Notes: generated from the letters alone by a model not told the origin. Counted from the first letter of the stretch, positions 1 to 9,379 are shown. The stretch: DNA of 64,000 nt from Anaerococcus sp. Marseille-P3625 (GCF_900232825.1 NZ_OCTP01000011.1:124001-188000); one strand, 5' to 3'. Program-made: numbers and translations.

Positions 1-1337
1 ACATCAGAAACTGATGCCATCAAATTTCTAATAATTTTCCACTGGTAGTTATCATCTTTGTCCAAGTCGAAATATCTTTCAATTAAATCCAGCTCTTCCT
101 CATCCATCTCGTCAATCCAACCTTTTAAGGTTGAAGAATCGTGAGTTGATGAATAAACTGTGGAATTTCTTTTATAATTGTGTGGTAGATAATTACTATC
201 AAAATTTTCTCCAAAGGCAAATTGGATTACATTCATTCCAGACATCCCATAGTAATCTTTTAACTCATTTACTTCTTTGGTGATGTAGCCTAAATCTTCT
301 GCTATAAATTTCTTATCTGGAAATTTTTCTTTTATTAGGTCAAAAAGTTCATAGCCATAAGCTTCTTCCCACTTGCCGAATTTTGCGTTTTCATCTGTTG
401 CTGGAATTGCATAATATTTTTCGAAACCTCTAAAATGATCTAGACGTAGAAGATCACAAGTTCTAAAAGCCATTTCTATTCTTTTTATCCAAAAACTAAA
501 TGAATCTTTCTTCATCTTATCCCAATCATAGCAAGGATTGCCCCAAAGTTGCCCATCTTCAGAATATGAATCTGGTGGAGCTCCTCCAACTATTAGTGGT
601 TTTTTATCTTTTGGGTCAATTTGTAATATATGAGAATTTACCCATGCATCAGAAGAATCATAGGCTACATAAATTGGCAAATCTCCTATGATTTCAATAT
701 TTCTTCTGTTGGTGTATTCTTTTAGTTTTTCCCATTGTTTGAAGAATTCATATTGGATAAATACATAAAAATTAATATCTTCTTTGTGTTTTTTTCTAAA
801 ATCTTCTAGGGCTTTAGGATCCCTATCTCTTAAAGCTTCTTCCCATTCTACCCAGCTTATGTCAAGTTTATCTTTTTTGATTGCCATAAATAAAGCATAA
901 TCTTCTATCCAAAAGGCTTCTTTTTTTCTAAATTCTTTTATTTCTTTATCTAATTTTCCTTTTGAATTTTGATAGGCCTTTTCTAAGATTCTATATCTTA
1001 AATTATATTGGATGGCATAATCCACATATCTTTCATGATCGCCAAAATTTAACGATTCCAAATCTTCTTTTTCCAAGAGTCCATCTTCAATTAGTAAATC
1101 CAAGTCTACAAAATAGGGGTTGCCTGCAAAAGATGAAAAGGATTGATAAGGACTATCTCCATAGGAAGTTTGCCCTAGGGGTAAAATTTGCCAATATTTT
1201 ATTGATGCAGCTGAAATAAAATCAACTACCTTGTAAGCATCTTTGCCAAAAGTTCCTATTCCGTAGGGTGAAGGAATAGAAAATATAGGAATAATAACTC
1301 CATTTGATCTTTTTAGTCTTTCTTGTTTTATCGCCAT
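1..1337 (-). CDS. malQ: 4-alpha-glucanotransferase (partial, C-terminus outside window)
   Basis: This is amylomaltase of glycoside hydrolase family GH77. It transfers alpha-1,4-glucan segments between maltodextrins in the cytoplasm during glycogen or maltodextrin use. The N-terminus reads MAIKQERLKRSNGVIIPIFS and carries the family hallmarks SPYGIGTFG, YWQILPLGQTSYGDSPYQS and FAGNPYFVDLDLL. The ATG at 1335-1337 is preceded by GGAGTAAG. About 445 codons are present, against roughly 500 for the family, so some 55 residues of the C-terminus lie beyond the left edge. A small YqfO-like gene ends just upstream in the same direction. Identification is by recognition of conserved motifs. Confidence 0.93.
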   Translation of the reverse strand, partial: MAIKQERLKRSNGVIIPIFSIPSPYGIGTFGKDAYKVVDFISAASIKYWQILPLGQTSYGDSPYQSFSSFAGNPYFVDLDLLIEDGLLEKEDLESLNFGDHERYVDYAIQYNLRYRILEKAYQNSKGKLDKEIKEFRKKEAFWIEDYALFMAIKKDKLDISWVEWEEALRDRDPKALEDFRKKHKEDINFYVFIQYEFFKQWEKLKEYTNRRNIEIIGDLPIYVAYDSSDAWVNSHILQIDPKDKKPLIVGGAPPDSYSEDGQLWGNPCYDWDKMKKDSFSFWIKRIEMAFRTCDLLRLDHFRGFEKYYAIPATDENAKFGKWEEAYGYELFDLIKEKFPDKKFIAEDLGYITKEVNELKDYYGMSGMNVIQFAFGENFDSNYLPHNYKRNSTVYSSTHDSSTLKGWIDEMDEEELDLIERYFDLDKDDNYQWKIIRNLMASVSD

Positions 1338-1347
1338 TTCTTACTCC

Positions 1348-1650
1348 TTACAATAGCTCTATAAAATTTATTACAGGAATCTCATAGGGGTGGTTTTCTT
1401 TTATTATTTTAAAGGCTCTTTCTTTATCTTTAGCTTTTATTCTAAATTCAAGCTTAACTTCTTCAACTTGACTTTCTTCTTTTTTTTCTCCTATAAATGG
1501 ATTTGCATTTTCCAACGGTATAAAATGACCGAGAACTTTTGTTTGACTGTAGACTCTGTCGTAATTTTCGTATTTTAAAATTCCACAGCTTGTTAGGGCA
1601 TCAATTAATTTTTCCTTGTTAGCTAAGGGAATAAATACCTCAACTTTCAT
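1348..1650 (-). CDS. stand-alone YqfO/CutA-like domain protein
   Basis: A protein of about 100 residues starting MKVEVFIPLANKEKLIDAL and ending with a HPYEIPVINFIELL-type strand. This matches the small alpha/beta (PII/CutA-like) domain that is inserted in some NIF3/YqfO proteins and also occurs alone; HPYE is its signature. The role of the free form is not established; metal or ligand sensing is the usual guess. I chose the ATG at 1650 because it begins the conserved strand and leaves a 19-base gap after the upstream gene; longer in-frame starts overlap that gene. It probably shares a transcript with the peptidase-like gene and the AI-2E exporter. Confidence 0.72.
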   Translation of the reverse strand: MKVEVFIPLANKEKLIDALTSCGILKYENYDRVYSQTKVLGHFIPLENANPFIGEKKEESQVEEVKLEFRIKAKDKERAFKIIKENHPYEIPVINFIELL

Positions 1651-1669
1651 AAATTTCTCTTGCATAATT

Positions 1670-2272
1670 TTATCTCTGAAAATATATAAGACCAGTGTAA
1701 GTCCTAAATTGCTTGTCAAATTCGTTAAAATTTATCCTATAAAGCCTTCCCCAACTAGAAACTACAAGTTCATGGTAATTGCCCATATCATTTAATTCAG
1801 TAATTACAACTCCATGGTGGTTCATTACTTTTATGTCGTTGCTTATCCAATTTATTAATATTACTGGTAGGTCTTTTGCCAAAGCTTCGTTTATAAAATC
1901 TATCTTTTCACTTAAAGGAGCTTTAATTATTAGTTCTTCTTTTATATGACTTTTTAAAAGCAAATTTCTTTCAAGTCTAATTTTGTTAACTCTTCTATCC
2001 AAGGAAATGACTGTAGGAACACCATTTATGTGAGGGGTGAGTTTTTTATAAAAATCATAATGAAAATCATTGTATTCTTCTAAGCTAAATACTTTGTTTT
2101 TTTCATACATATATAAATATGCGTTGGTAAAAGCTGTTACCACACAAGATCTATCTCTATAAAACTTTGAAACTCCCATAGCTTCTAAGGAATTTTGAAA
2201 GCCTCCATAATATATTCCTCTATCAGTTTTTATCGGCAAAAATTTACCAACTTCACTATTAATCAATTTCAT
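1670..2272 (-). CDS. putative cysteine-peptidase-fold protein (C39/papain-like)
   Basis: A 200-residue protein that I cannot assign to a named family. It has the layout of a papain-like fold: a Cys at the start of a helix (DRSCVVTAFTNAYLYM, near residue 43), a later His in MNHHGVVITEL (near residue 154), and a following strand-turn VSSWGRLYRI that could supply the third residue. No signal peptide is visible, so it should be cytosolic. Its start overlaps the end of the AI-2E transporter gene by 14 bases, which indicates translational coupling. The peptidase assignment is an inference from motif order; the protein could instead be a non-catalytic relative. Confidence 0.5.
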   Translation of the reverse strand: MKLINSEVGKFLPIKTDRGIYYGGFQNSLEAMGVSKFYRDRSCVVTAFTNAYLYMYEKNKVFSLEEYNDFHYDFYKKLTPHINGVPTVISLDRRVNKIRLERNLLLKSHIKEELIIKAPLSEKIDFINEALAKDLPVILINWISNDIKVMNHHGVVITELNDMGNYHELVVSSWGRLYRINFNEFDKQFRTYTGLIYFQR

Positions 2273-3458
2273 CTGCTGGTTCCTTGTGAAAATCTTTTTT
2301 CTTTTTATTGATAATATCTTCCATAGTGTATCCTTTTTTGATTAATCTAGCGTCAATTTTTTCGTGAACTAGAGTGTAAATTACAGATGCAACTGGAATA
2401 CTTACAAGCATACCGATAATTCCAAACAATGAACCTCCAATTGTTACACTTGCCAAAACCCAAACTGCAGGAAGTCCAACTTGTGCAGTTGCAATTGCAG
2501 GATAAATTACATTTTCTTGAACTTGTTGAATTATTATATCATAAATTAGAAATATCAAGGCTTTAAATGGTGATTCTATAAAAATTAGAACAGCAGAAAT
2601 TCCTGCCCCAAAAATAGGTCCAAAAATCGGTATCAAATCACTAAGACCTACCAAAATAGAAATCATCGGTGCATTTGGTATTCTAAAAATGAGCATTCCT
2701 ATATATGTTAATGTTATAAGCATGGCTACGGCAATTAATCTTGAAAATAGGTAATCTTTGAAGGTGTGATAGGCAATACTAAAAACTCTATTTATATAAT
2801 CTCCAGTATCTTCTTTAAAAATCGCATACAAAATCTTGTTGCCATGAAGAGCTAGCATATCTTTGTAAAGAAGGACAAATATTGAAAATACAAAAACAGT
2901 AAAGACTGTAATTGCACTTGAACTTACAGAATTTATAACAGACGATGTCATTGTAAATAAACTAACTTCATTTGTCTTAAAAATTCTAAATAAAGGTCCA
3001 TTAATACTTAGCCAATTTACTCCATTTGCCATGTCGTAAAAACTATCGGCGTAATTTTCTGTAATTGAGTTGGTTTTCATTAATTTATAAATTTCTTTGA
3101 CAAATTGCGGCCATTTTCTCGTTAGAGCAAAAGCAGAATTTATTATTTGTGGAATTAAAATATTTAAAAGTAAAAGTCCTATTACTATAATACTAATCCA
3201 GCTTAGAACCAAAGAAAAAAATCTGATCAACTTTTCATGTTGTGGATCTTTGTAATTTTCTCTAATAAGCCTATAAAAAAAATTCATTGGTATATTGATG
3301 ATATAAGCAACCATAAATCCCGCGATGAAAGGTTGTATAATTTTTAAAAAATCTTTTATAAACTTAAGTATATTTCCCATATACCAAAAAATAAAAAATA
3401 CTCCCAAGCCTATAAGCAATGTTTTTAATATTTCATTTTCTTTAATATTTAAATTCAT
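2259..3458 (-). CDS. AI-2E family transporter (YtvI/PerM type)
   Basis: A 399-residue integral membrane protein of the AI-2 exporter superfamily (TqsA, PerM, YtvI). It has about eight hydrophobic segments and the conserved C-terminal block with IFGPIFGAGISAVLI, QQVQENVIYPAI and LFGIIGMLVSIPVASV. Family members export signals or ions; the substrate here cannot be inferred. A soluble loop of about 70 residues lies between the early and late membrane segments, as is usual. The start is preceded by GAAGGAAATAAT. It is the first gene of a leftward unit with the peptidase-like and YqfO-like genes and is divergent from thiN. Confidence 0.88.
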   Translation of the reverse strand: MNLNIKENEILKTLLIGLGVFFIFWYMGNILKFIKDFLKIIQPFIAGFMVAYIINIPMNFFYRLIRENYKDPQHEKLIRFFSLVLSWISIIVIGLLLLNILIPQIINSAFALTRKWPQFVKEIYKLMKTNSITENYADSFYDMANGVNWLSINGPLFRIFKTNEVSLFTMTSSVINSVSSSAITVFTVFVFSIFVLLYKDMLALHGNKILYAIFKEDTGDYINRVFSIAYHTFKDYLFSRLIAVAMLITLTYIGMLIFRIPNAPMISILVGLSDLIPIFGPIFGAGISAVLIFIESPFKALIFLIYDIIIQQVQENVIYPAIATAQVGLPAVWVLASVTIGGSLFGIIGMLVSIPVASVIYTLVHEKIDARLIKKGYTMEDIINKKKKDFHKEPADEID

Positions 3459-3571
3459 AATATTATTTCCTTCTTTCAGTCAGTACTTAAGTTAATTTTA
3501 CCACTAATTACCATATTTCTCTAAATTATCAAAAATGGGTAAAATAATGGTAAGTATATAAGGAGATTTTA
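3459..3571. promoter_or_regulatory. divergent promoter region between AI-2E transporter and thiN
   Basis: This intergenic stretch must drive both flanking genes. On the minus strand TTGATA, 17 bases, then TGG-TAATTA or the nearby TGG-TAAAAT are plausible sigma-A elements. The plus-strand elements are less clear, but AAGGAGATTTTAATG forms a good ribosome site for thiN. No TPP riboswitch is recognisable before thiN. Confidence 0.4.
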
Positions 3572-4195
3572 ATGAATAAATGCTATATAATTTCAGCTGG
3601 AGAATTTGATGGTTTTTTTGACACAATTGATAAAAGTGATTTAGTAATAGCCGCCGATAAGGGTTATATTTACGCCAAAGATTCTGAGATTGACCTTGAT
3701 ATTGTAATTGGTGATTTTGATTCATCGACCAAACCTGATGGAGAAAATGTAATAACTCTTAATCCCATTAAAGACTATACAGATACCATGGCAGCTTTGA
3801 TGATTGCAGTTGAAAAGGGTTATAAGGAAATTATCATCTACGGTGGACTTGGCGGACGCGATTCTCATTTTATTTCAAATATTAGAAATGCCCTAAAGTT
3901 AAAAAAAGAAGGGATAAATGTAAGTTTTAGAAGTAAAAATAAGAAAATTTTTATTATAGATGATAAATTTTCTTATGAATTTAAAAATTCCGAGGAAGAT
4001 TTTTATGTTTCAATTTTTGCTTTGGAAAATATGGCTAAGTCAATATGCATAAGAAATCTTTTCTACGAATTAAATAATTATGATCTTAGTTTTGACGATA
4101 GTCTAGGAGTTTCAAATGAAACTATCGGCAAGGATTTTTCTATAAGTCTAGAAAGCGGCTATTTGCTGGTAATTTTCGAAAGTAAAAAAATGTAA
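3572..4195 (+). CDS. thiN: thiamine pyrophosphokinase
   Basis: A 207-residue enzyme transferring pyrophosphate from ATP to thiamine to make thiamine diphosphate. The active-site signatures are in order: AADKGYIYA, IGDFDS (about residues 47-52), KDYTDTMAAL and GGLGGRDSH. The C-terminal half is the all-beta thiamine-binding region. Length and motif spacing fit the family. The ATG follows AAGGAGATTTTA. It is a single plus-strand gene in an otherwise minus-strand neighbourhood and ends in a hairpin it shares with the convergent ABC-F gene. In many Bacillota this gene supports thiamine salvage. Confidence 0.93.
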   Translation: MNKCYIISAGEFDGFFDTIDKSDLVIAADKGYIYAKDSEIDLDIVIGDFDSSTKPDGENVITLNPIKDYTDTMAALMIAVEKGYKEIIIYGGLGGRDSHFISNIRNALKLKKEGINVSFRSKNKKIFIIDDKFSYEFKNSEEDFYVSIFALENMAKSICIRNLFYELNNYDLSFDDSLGVSNETIGKDFSISLESGYLLVIFESKKM

Positions 4196-4200
4196 AAAAA

Positions 4201-4234
4201 CTATTGGTAAAATTAATTGCCAATAGCTTTTTTT
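4201..4234. terminator. bidirectional terminator between thiN and the ABC-F gene
   Basis: The arms CTATTGGTAA and TTGCCAATAG form a 10-bp stem (one G-U pair) with an A-run before it and a T-run after it, so it can stop both converging transcripts. Confidence 0.85.
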
Positions 4235-4238
4235 GATG

Positions 4239-6161
4239 TTATTCTATTTCCATGCTTAATTCTAGCCACCTGTCATCAAGTATTGTCTTTTCTTCTTCTA
4301 AAGTTTTTATTTGATCAAAGGTTTCTTTTACTTGTATTTGGTCGGCATAGAAGTTTTCTTCTAGGGTTAAATTTGTCAATTCTTTGATTTTTTCGTCAAT
4401 TTCTATGTGTCTTTCTTCTATCTCTTTGATTTCTGCCTTAATTTTTCTAATCTCATTTTTTTTAAGATTTATTTTTTTCTTTTCTTTTACAAGTTGAGTT
4501 TTACTTATTTCTTTTTTAGCCTTTGGCTCTTCTTTTGCTTCGCTTAGTTTTTTCTCATAGTAATCGTAATTGCCCAGATATTCTGTCATCTGCTTACTTT
4601 CCATAAGCAAAATTTTACTTGCAATTTTATTTAGAAAATACCTATCGTGGCTTATTATTAATAGGCTTCCTTCATAATCAAGAATTGAATCTTCCAAAAT
4701 TTCTTTTGAATCTATATCCAAATGATTGGTCGGCTCATCCATCAATATGAAGTTATTATCAGAAATCATCAGTTTAAGTAGTGAAATTCTAGCTCTTTCT
4801 CCACCAGAAAGCTCAGAAATTTCCCTATCGACATCGTCATTGTAAAACATAAATTTGGCCAAATAGGATCTTATTTCAAAATTTGTAAGCATAGGATAAG
4901 TTTCACTAATTTCATTAAAAATCGTGTTTGATAAGTCCAAAGATTTTTGCTCTTGGTCAAAATACCCAATATGTACGCTTTGACCGAGGTAAACTTTGCC
5001 GCTTGTAGGATTTTCTTCTCCCAAAATTATTTTAAACAAGGTAGTTTTGCCTACTCCATTTTCTCCAATTATTGCAGTTCTTTCAGATCTAAAGAGTTTA
5101 AAAGAAATATTTGAAAAAATTTCTTTTTGATCAAAAGTCTTAGAAAGTTTGTCTACAGCTAAAACATCTTGGCCGCTTAAAATTCTTGGGGTTAATTTTA
5201 ATTTCATAAGATGATTAGGCTTATTGGGATTTTCAATTTTTTCCATCTTATCAAGAAGTTTTTGACGTGATCTTGATTGAGAAATTCCTCTTTTTCTTTT
5301 GGAACCGCCTTGATTTTTTAGCCTATAAATAATTTCTTCTTGCCTATCTATTTCTTTTTGCTGGTTTTTGTACTGATGGTAACGGGATTCCAGATCTTTT
5401 TTTCGCTTTTTGATAAAGCTTGTATAATTGCCATCATAAGTGTTTAAAGATCCATTATCTAAAAATAAAATTTTATTTACAGTGTTATCTAAGAAATACC
5501 TATCGTGGGATATTACTATTACTGATCCCTGGTAGTTTTTGACAAAAACTTCCAAAAACTTGATGGCGTTTATATCTAAATGGTTGGTCGGCTCATCTAG
5601 CAAAATCAAATCTGGTTTTTCTAACAAAAGATAGGCCAATTCGACTCTGGCTTTTTGTCCACCTGATAATGTTTGTATGTCCTTGTCAAAATCCTCATCA
5701 GAAAATCCCATGGCTTTAAGAGTTCCTTCAAGTTCAGATTTTATTTGGTAACCATTCTTTTCTTCAAATTCTTCAAAAAGTCTGTTGTGTTCGTGCAATA
5801 AATCATCTTGTTCTTTTTGATTTAGGTTTTCTTTTGCAAGTTTTATTTCAATTTCCCTTAGTTTTTTTTCTATATCTATAAGATCTTTAAAAACACCAAG
5901 ACAATAATCGTAGATGCTTTGGTGGCTTTTTATCGATAATTGTTGTTCTAAATATCCTATTTTTACACCATTGGGAATAAAAATTTCTCCATCATCTTTT
6001 GAAATTTCATCTGTTAGAATTTTAAAAAGGGTGGATTTGCCAGCCCCATTATTGCCAATGAGTCCTGCCTTATCACCCTTTTCAATTATAAAATTGATGT
6101 TTGAAAATATATCCTTGGTTGGATAAGATTTGCTTAGATTACTTACTTGTAATACATTCAT
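4239..6161 (-). CDS. ABC-F family ATPase (YdiF-like)
   Basis: A 640-residue soluble protein with two ABC ATPase domains and no membrane segment. Domain 1 has GNNGAGKST and LSGGQKAR; domain 2 has GENGVGKTT and LSGGERAR; each has a DEPTNHLD Walker B. The interdomain linker is long and basic, and the last 100 residues form a Lys/Glu-rich coiled coil, as in YdiF/Uup-type members. ABC-F proteins bind the ribosomal E site and act in translation or antibiotic protection; nothing here points to a resistance subtype. Its ATG overlaps the rex stop codon (TAATG). The ydiF-rex adjacency is also known in Bacillus. Confidence 0.9.
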   Translation of the reverse strand: MNVLQVSNLSKSYPTKDIFSNINFIIEKGDKAGLIGNNGAGKSTLFKILTDEISKDDGEIFIPNGVKIGYLEQQLSIKSHQSIYDYCLGVFKDLIDIEKKLREIEIKLAKENLNQKEQDDLLHEHNRLFEEFEEKNGYQIKSELEGTLKAMGFSDEDFDKDIQTLSGGQKARVELAYLLLEKPDLILLDEPTNHLDINAIKFLEVFVKNYQGSVIVISHDRYFLDNTVNKILFLDNGSLNTYDGNYTSFIKKRKKDLESRYHQYKNQQKEIDRQEEIIYRLKNQGGSKRKRGISQSRSRQKLLDKMEKIENPNKPNHLMKLKLTPRILSGQDVLAVDKLSKTFDQKEIFSNISFKLFRSERTAIIGENGVGKTTLFKIILGEENPTSGKVYLGQSVHIGYFDQEQKSLDLSNTIFNEISETYPMLTNFEIRSYLAKFMFYNDDVDREISELSGGERARISLLKLMISDNNFILMDEPTNHLDIDSKEILEDSILDYEGSLLIISHDRYFLNKIASKILLMESKQMTEYLGNYDYYEKKLSEAKEEPKAKKEISKTQLVKEKKKINLKKNEIRKIKAEIKEIEERHIEIDEKIKELTNLTLEENFYADQIQVKETFDQIKTLEEEKTILDDRWLELSMEIE

Positions 6162-6805
6162 TAATAATTATAATCCTCTGGAGAATTAATAAAATAAGTT
6201 AGGGTAAACAAAGATTCATCAAGATGAACATTTTCTAGAACCACTCCGTTAGATGTTTTTAAATCTACTGGAGAAAAATTCCAAATCCCTTTTACTTCTC
6301 TCTTACATAATATATCACAAATTTCTTGAGAAACTTCTTTAGGAGTTGCAATTATTCCTATATCAATATTATTTTTTTTCAAATAATCAGATAAATCTTC
6401 TATGCCGTAAATATCTTCGCCGTCTTTGGTTTTTTGTTTTGTATTTTTATCAAAAACTGCACTAAAAGTGTAACCGAGATCCTTAAATGAAGAATATTGG
6501 TAAAGTGCGTGTCCAATATTTCCATAGCCTATTAATACCATGGAATATTTTTTATTAACTCCAATAATTTTTGACAATTCGTCCATCAAATCTCTAACAT
6601 TGTAACCATAACCTTGTTGACCAAAGCAACCATAGTGATTTAGGTCTTGTCTAATTTGGCTGGCTGTTAGTCCTGTTATATCAGATAATTCTTTTGATGA
6701 TACTCTTACTATTCCTTTATCGTTGATGCTTTCAAGATACCTATAATATTTTGGTAATCTTTTTATTACTGCTAATGATACTCCACTTTCTTTAGTCATT
6801 TTCAT
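6161..6805 (-). CDS. rex: redox-sensing transcriptional repressor Rex
   Basis: A 214-residue NADH/NAD-sensing repressor of fermentation and anaerobic respiration genes. The N-terminal winged helix includes SSKELSDITGLTASQIRQDL, and FGQQGYGYNV leads into a Rossmann domain with LIGYGNIGHAL, the dinucleotide-binding GxGxxG. Length is normal. It overlaps the ABC-F gene by one base and the upstream membrane protein by 14 bases, so the three genes are probably translated from one message. Rex fits the anaerobic, fermentative physiology suggested by the rest of the host region. Confidence 0.96.
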   Translation of the reverse strand: MKMTKESGVSLAVIKRLPKYYRYLESINDKGIVRVSSKELSDITGLTASQIRQDLNHYGCFGQQGYGYNVRDLMDELSKIIGVNKKYSMVLIGYGNIGHALYQYSSFKDLGYTFSAVFDKNTKQKTKDGEDIYGIEDLSDYLKKNNIDIGIIATPKEVSQEICDILCKREVKGIWNFSPVDLKTSNGVVLENVHLDESLFTLTYFINSPEDYNY

Positions 6806-7514
6806 TCCCGCTTTCCATAAAATCTAGATCTTCATCTGTTAATTCTTCTACAAGTACTACTTTTTCATTATTATACCCTAAATCTTTGTTAATTTCTGGA
6901 TCATAGGCAATTTTTTCACTATTTTCTATATTATCAGTAGAAACATTATCATTTTCTAATGATTTTTCACTTAGATTTGCATCAATATTCTCTTCTGCCT
7001 TTTGATTCTCATCTTCTTTTGCAGCTGTGATTTCTTCTTTATTGTTTTCTATATTATTTTCCTTGATCGCTTCTAATGATTTTTCAACATTTGCAATAGT
7101 TCTTGCCCTTCTATTTAATATTATTATATGGATTAGGTGAAGAGAATATAACATCATTAAGGTGTTATATATTATTACTTGGCTATTTTGATCCAAAACT
7201 TTTATATGGTAAGTTAAATTCATTGGTATAAGAGGGATAAATTTACCTAAAATCAAAAGAGATGGAACACTTAGGATAGCAAAGCCTATTGCCGTCATTA
7301 TAGCAATAAATATGGAAATTCCATAGGTATCTTTTTTTATTAGCACAAAAATTGTAAAAATTAGCAAACTTATCCATGAGATAACAAATAATCCCGACCA
7401 TAAATAATTTAGTATCCAAATATTTGTTCTTATCGATATCATGGTTAATAGGAAAACTAAAAGTATCATCGTGCTTATTATTTGACTTAGAGTTTTTTCA
7501 AATTTTTTTTCCAC
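6792..7514 (-). CDS. membrane protein with acidic cytoplasmic tail
   Basis: A 240-residue protein with four hydrophobic segments in the first 135 residues (for example MILLVFLLTMISI and LMMLYSLHLIHIIIL), followed by a strongly acidic, Asn/Glu-rich C-terminal tail of about 100 residues that looks disordered. I do not recognise the family. It lies between typA and rex and overlaps rex by 14 bases, so a role linked to envelope or redox control is possible but unsupported. The ATG follows AGGAGGCC. Confidence 0.6.
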   Translation of the reverse strand: MEKKFEKTLSQIISTMILLVFLLTMISIRTNIWILNYLWSGLFVISWISLLIFTIFVLIKKDTYGISIFIAIMTAIGFAILSVPSLLILGKFIPLIPMNLTYHIKVLDQNSQVIIYNTLMMLYSLHLIHIIILNRRARTIANVEKSLEAIKENNIENNKEEITAAKEDENQKAEENIDANLSEKSLENDNVSTDNIENSEKIAYDPEINKDLGYNNEKVVLVEELTDEDLDFMESGNEND

Positions 7515-7523
7515 TTTGGCCTC

Positions 7524-9344
7524 CTATTTATATTTTTTTGATTTATATCTTAGGTTAGAATCGAGTATTCTCTTTCTAATTCTTAAATTCTTTGGAGTAA
7601 TTTCTATCAATTCGTCATCTTCGACAAATTCCATCATCTCTTCTATGCTCATTTTTTTTGCTGGAGTTAATAATATAGCATCATCTGAACCGCTGGCACG
7701 GGTATTTGTAAGTTTCTTTTGCTTGCAGACATTTACATCTATATCAAGTCCTTTTGGATTCATTCCAACAACTTCGCCTTCATAGACCTCATCTCCAGCT
7801 TCTACAAATAATAAACCACGCATTTGAGCTGTATTTAGTCCATAAGCGCGAGCAATTCCCTGTTCGCTTGCTATTAGTGATCCATCTTGACGAGTTTCTA
7901 TATCACCTTTGTATAATTCATAGCCTGCAAATTCTGAGTTTAGGGTTCCCGTTCCTTTGGTGTCAGTTAAAAATTCTTGTCTATAACCTATAAGTCCTCT
8001 TGCAGGAATTTTAAATATAAGTCTTGTATAGCCTGATGAATTTGGATTCATATCCATTAGTTCACCTTTTCTTCTACCAAGTTTTTCTATGACTGAACCA
8101 GTATATTCTTGATCGACATCAATTGTTGCATACTCCATTGGTTCGTGTTTTTTACCATCGATAGTTTTATACATTACTTCAGGTTTTGAAACTTGAAATT
8201 CGTAACCTTCACGTCTTAAATTTTCAATTAGAACTGATAGATGAAGCTCCCCACGTCCAGAAACTTTGAAACTTTCTGTTGTGTCTGTATCTTCCACCCT
8301 AAGTGAAACGTCAGTTTGTTTTTCCTTAAATAATCTATCTCTAATGTGTCTGCTTGTTACATATTTTCCATCACGACCTGCAAATGGAGAATCATTTACT
8401 GAAAAAGTCATGGACAAGGTTGGCTCTGAAATTTTGGTAAATTCAATAGGTTCGCTATCTTTTTCTGTCCCAATTGTATCTCCAATAGAAATATCTTCCA
8501 TTCCAGATAAAGCAACGATAGATCCAAATTTAGCTTCTCCAACTTCTACTCTTTGGAGACCATCAAACTCGTAAATTGTTACAATTTTTGATTTTACCAT
8601 CCTATTTTCATCGTTGTAATTAGTTATTATTGCGTTGTCATTTTTTCTGATGGTTCCATTTTCTACTTTACCTATGGCAATTTTACCTAGATAATCATTA
8701 TAATCTGTAGTAGAAACCAAAACTTTAAATGGCTTATCTTCATCGCCTTCAAAAACTGGTGTATAATCGATTATCGTATCAAGTAAGTCAGTCATATCCT
8801 CTTTTACTTGATTCTTATCTAAACTTGCCCAACCATTTTTTGCTGAAGCATAAATAAAAGGACTTTCCAAATATGATTCATCAGCTTCAAGAGCAATAAA
8901 TAAATCTAATATTTCATCTTCAACTTCGTCAATCCTTTGATCAGGTCTATCGACCTTGTTTATACAAACTATAGCTGGCAAGCCCAATTCGATAGCTTTT
9001 CTTAAAACAAACTTTGTTTGTGGCATTGGTCCTTCGTGGCTATCAACAACCAAAACAACAGATTCTGCCATATTTAGTACACGTTCAACTTCTCCACCAA
9101 AATCAGCATGGCCTGGAGTATCTATAATATTAATTTTTATTCCCTTATAATGAATGGCGGTATTTTTTGAAAGAATTGTAATTCCTCTTTCTTTTTCAAT
9201 ACTATTAGAATCCATAACTCTTTCATTAACAGTCTGATTATCACGAAACAAACCAGAAGTTTTTAATAGTCCATCCACAAGTGTGGTTTTACCATGGTCA
9301 ACATGGGCAATAATTGCGACATTCCTTACATCTTTTCTATTCAT
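7524..9344 (-). CDS. typA: ribosome-associated translational GTPase TypA/BipA
   Basis: An elongation-factor-like GTPase that helps 50S subunit maturation and stress or cold adaptation. G-domain motifs are AHVDHGKTT (G1), RGITI (G2), DTPGHADF (G3) and NKVDR (G4), followed by EF-G-like domains and the BipA-specific C-terminal region (GLIGYRQEFLTDTKGTG). I take the ATG at 9344 (MNRKDVRNVAIIAHVD), which matches family N-termini; an in-frame ATG five codons upstream has the GAAGGAATT ribosome site inside its own reading frame, so it is unlikely. About 606 residues. It has its own promoter upstream. Confidence 0.95.
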   Translation of the reverse strand: MNRKDVRNVAIIAHVDHGKTTLVDGLLKTSGLFRDNQTVNERVMDSNSIEKERGITILSKNTAIHYKGIKINIIDTPGHADFGGEVERVLNMAESVVLVVDSHEGPMPQTKFVLRKAIELGLPAIVCINKVDRPDQRIDEVEDEILDLFIALEADESYLESPFIYASAKNGWASLDKNQVKEDMTDLLDTIIDYTPVFEGDEDKPFKVLVSTTDYNDYLGKIAIGKVENGTIRKNDNAIITNYNDENRMVKSKIVTIYEFDGLQRVEVGEAKFGSIVALSGMEDISIGDTIGTEKDSEPIEFTKISEPTLSMTFSVNDSPFAGRDGKYVTSRHIRDRLFKEKQTDVSLRVEDTDTTESFKVSGRGELHLSVLIENLRREGYEFQVSKPEVMYKTIDGKKHEPMEYATIDVDQEYTGSVIEKLGRRKGELMDMNPNSSGYTRLIFKIPARGLIGYRQEFLTDTKGTGTLNSEFAGYELYKGDIETRQDGSLIASEQGIARAYGLNTAQMRGLLFVEAGDEVYEGEVVGMNPKGLDIDVNVCKQKKLTNTRASGSDDAILLTPAKKMSIEEMMEFVEDDELIEITPKNLRIRKRILDSNLRYKSKKYK

Positions 9345-9379
9345 AATTCCTTCTTTCAAAATTCAAATCATATCAATAT

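Noticed and set aside
500-1219. Plus-strand open frames across the left edge
   Set aside because: They are antisense shadows of malQ, whose minus-strand frame has the family motifs.
3504-3725. Minus-strand frame overlapping the start of thiN
   Set aside because: Low-complexity shadow over the thiN promoter and start, with no ribosome site and no family likeness.
4239-6161. Antibiotic resistance ABC-F gene
   Set aside because: The long C-terminal coiled coil and rex linkage match housekeeping YdiF-type proteins rather than resistance subtypes.
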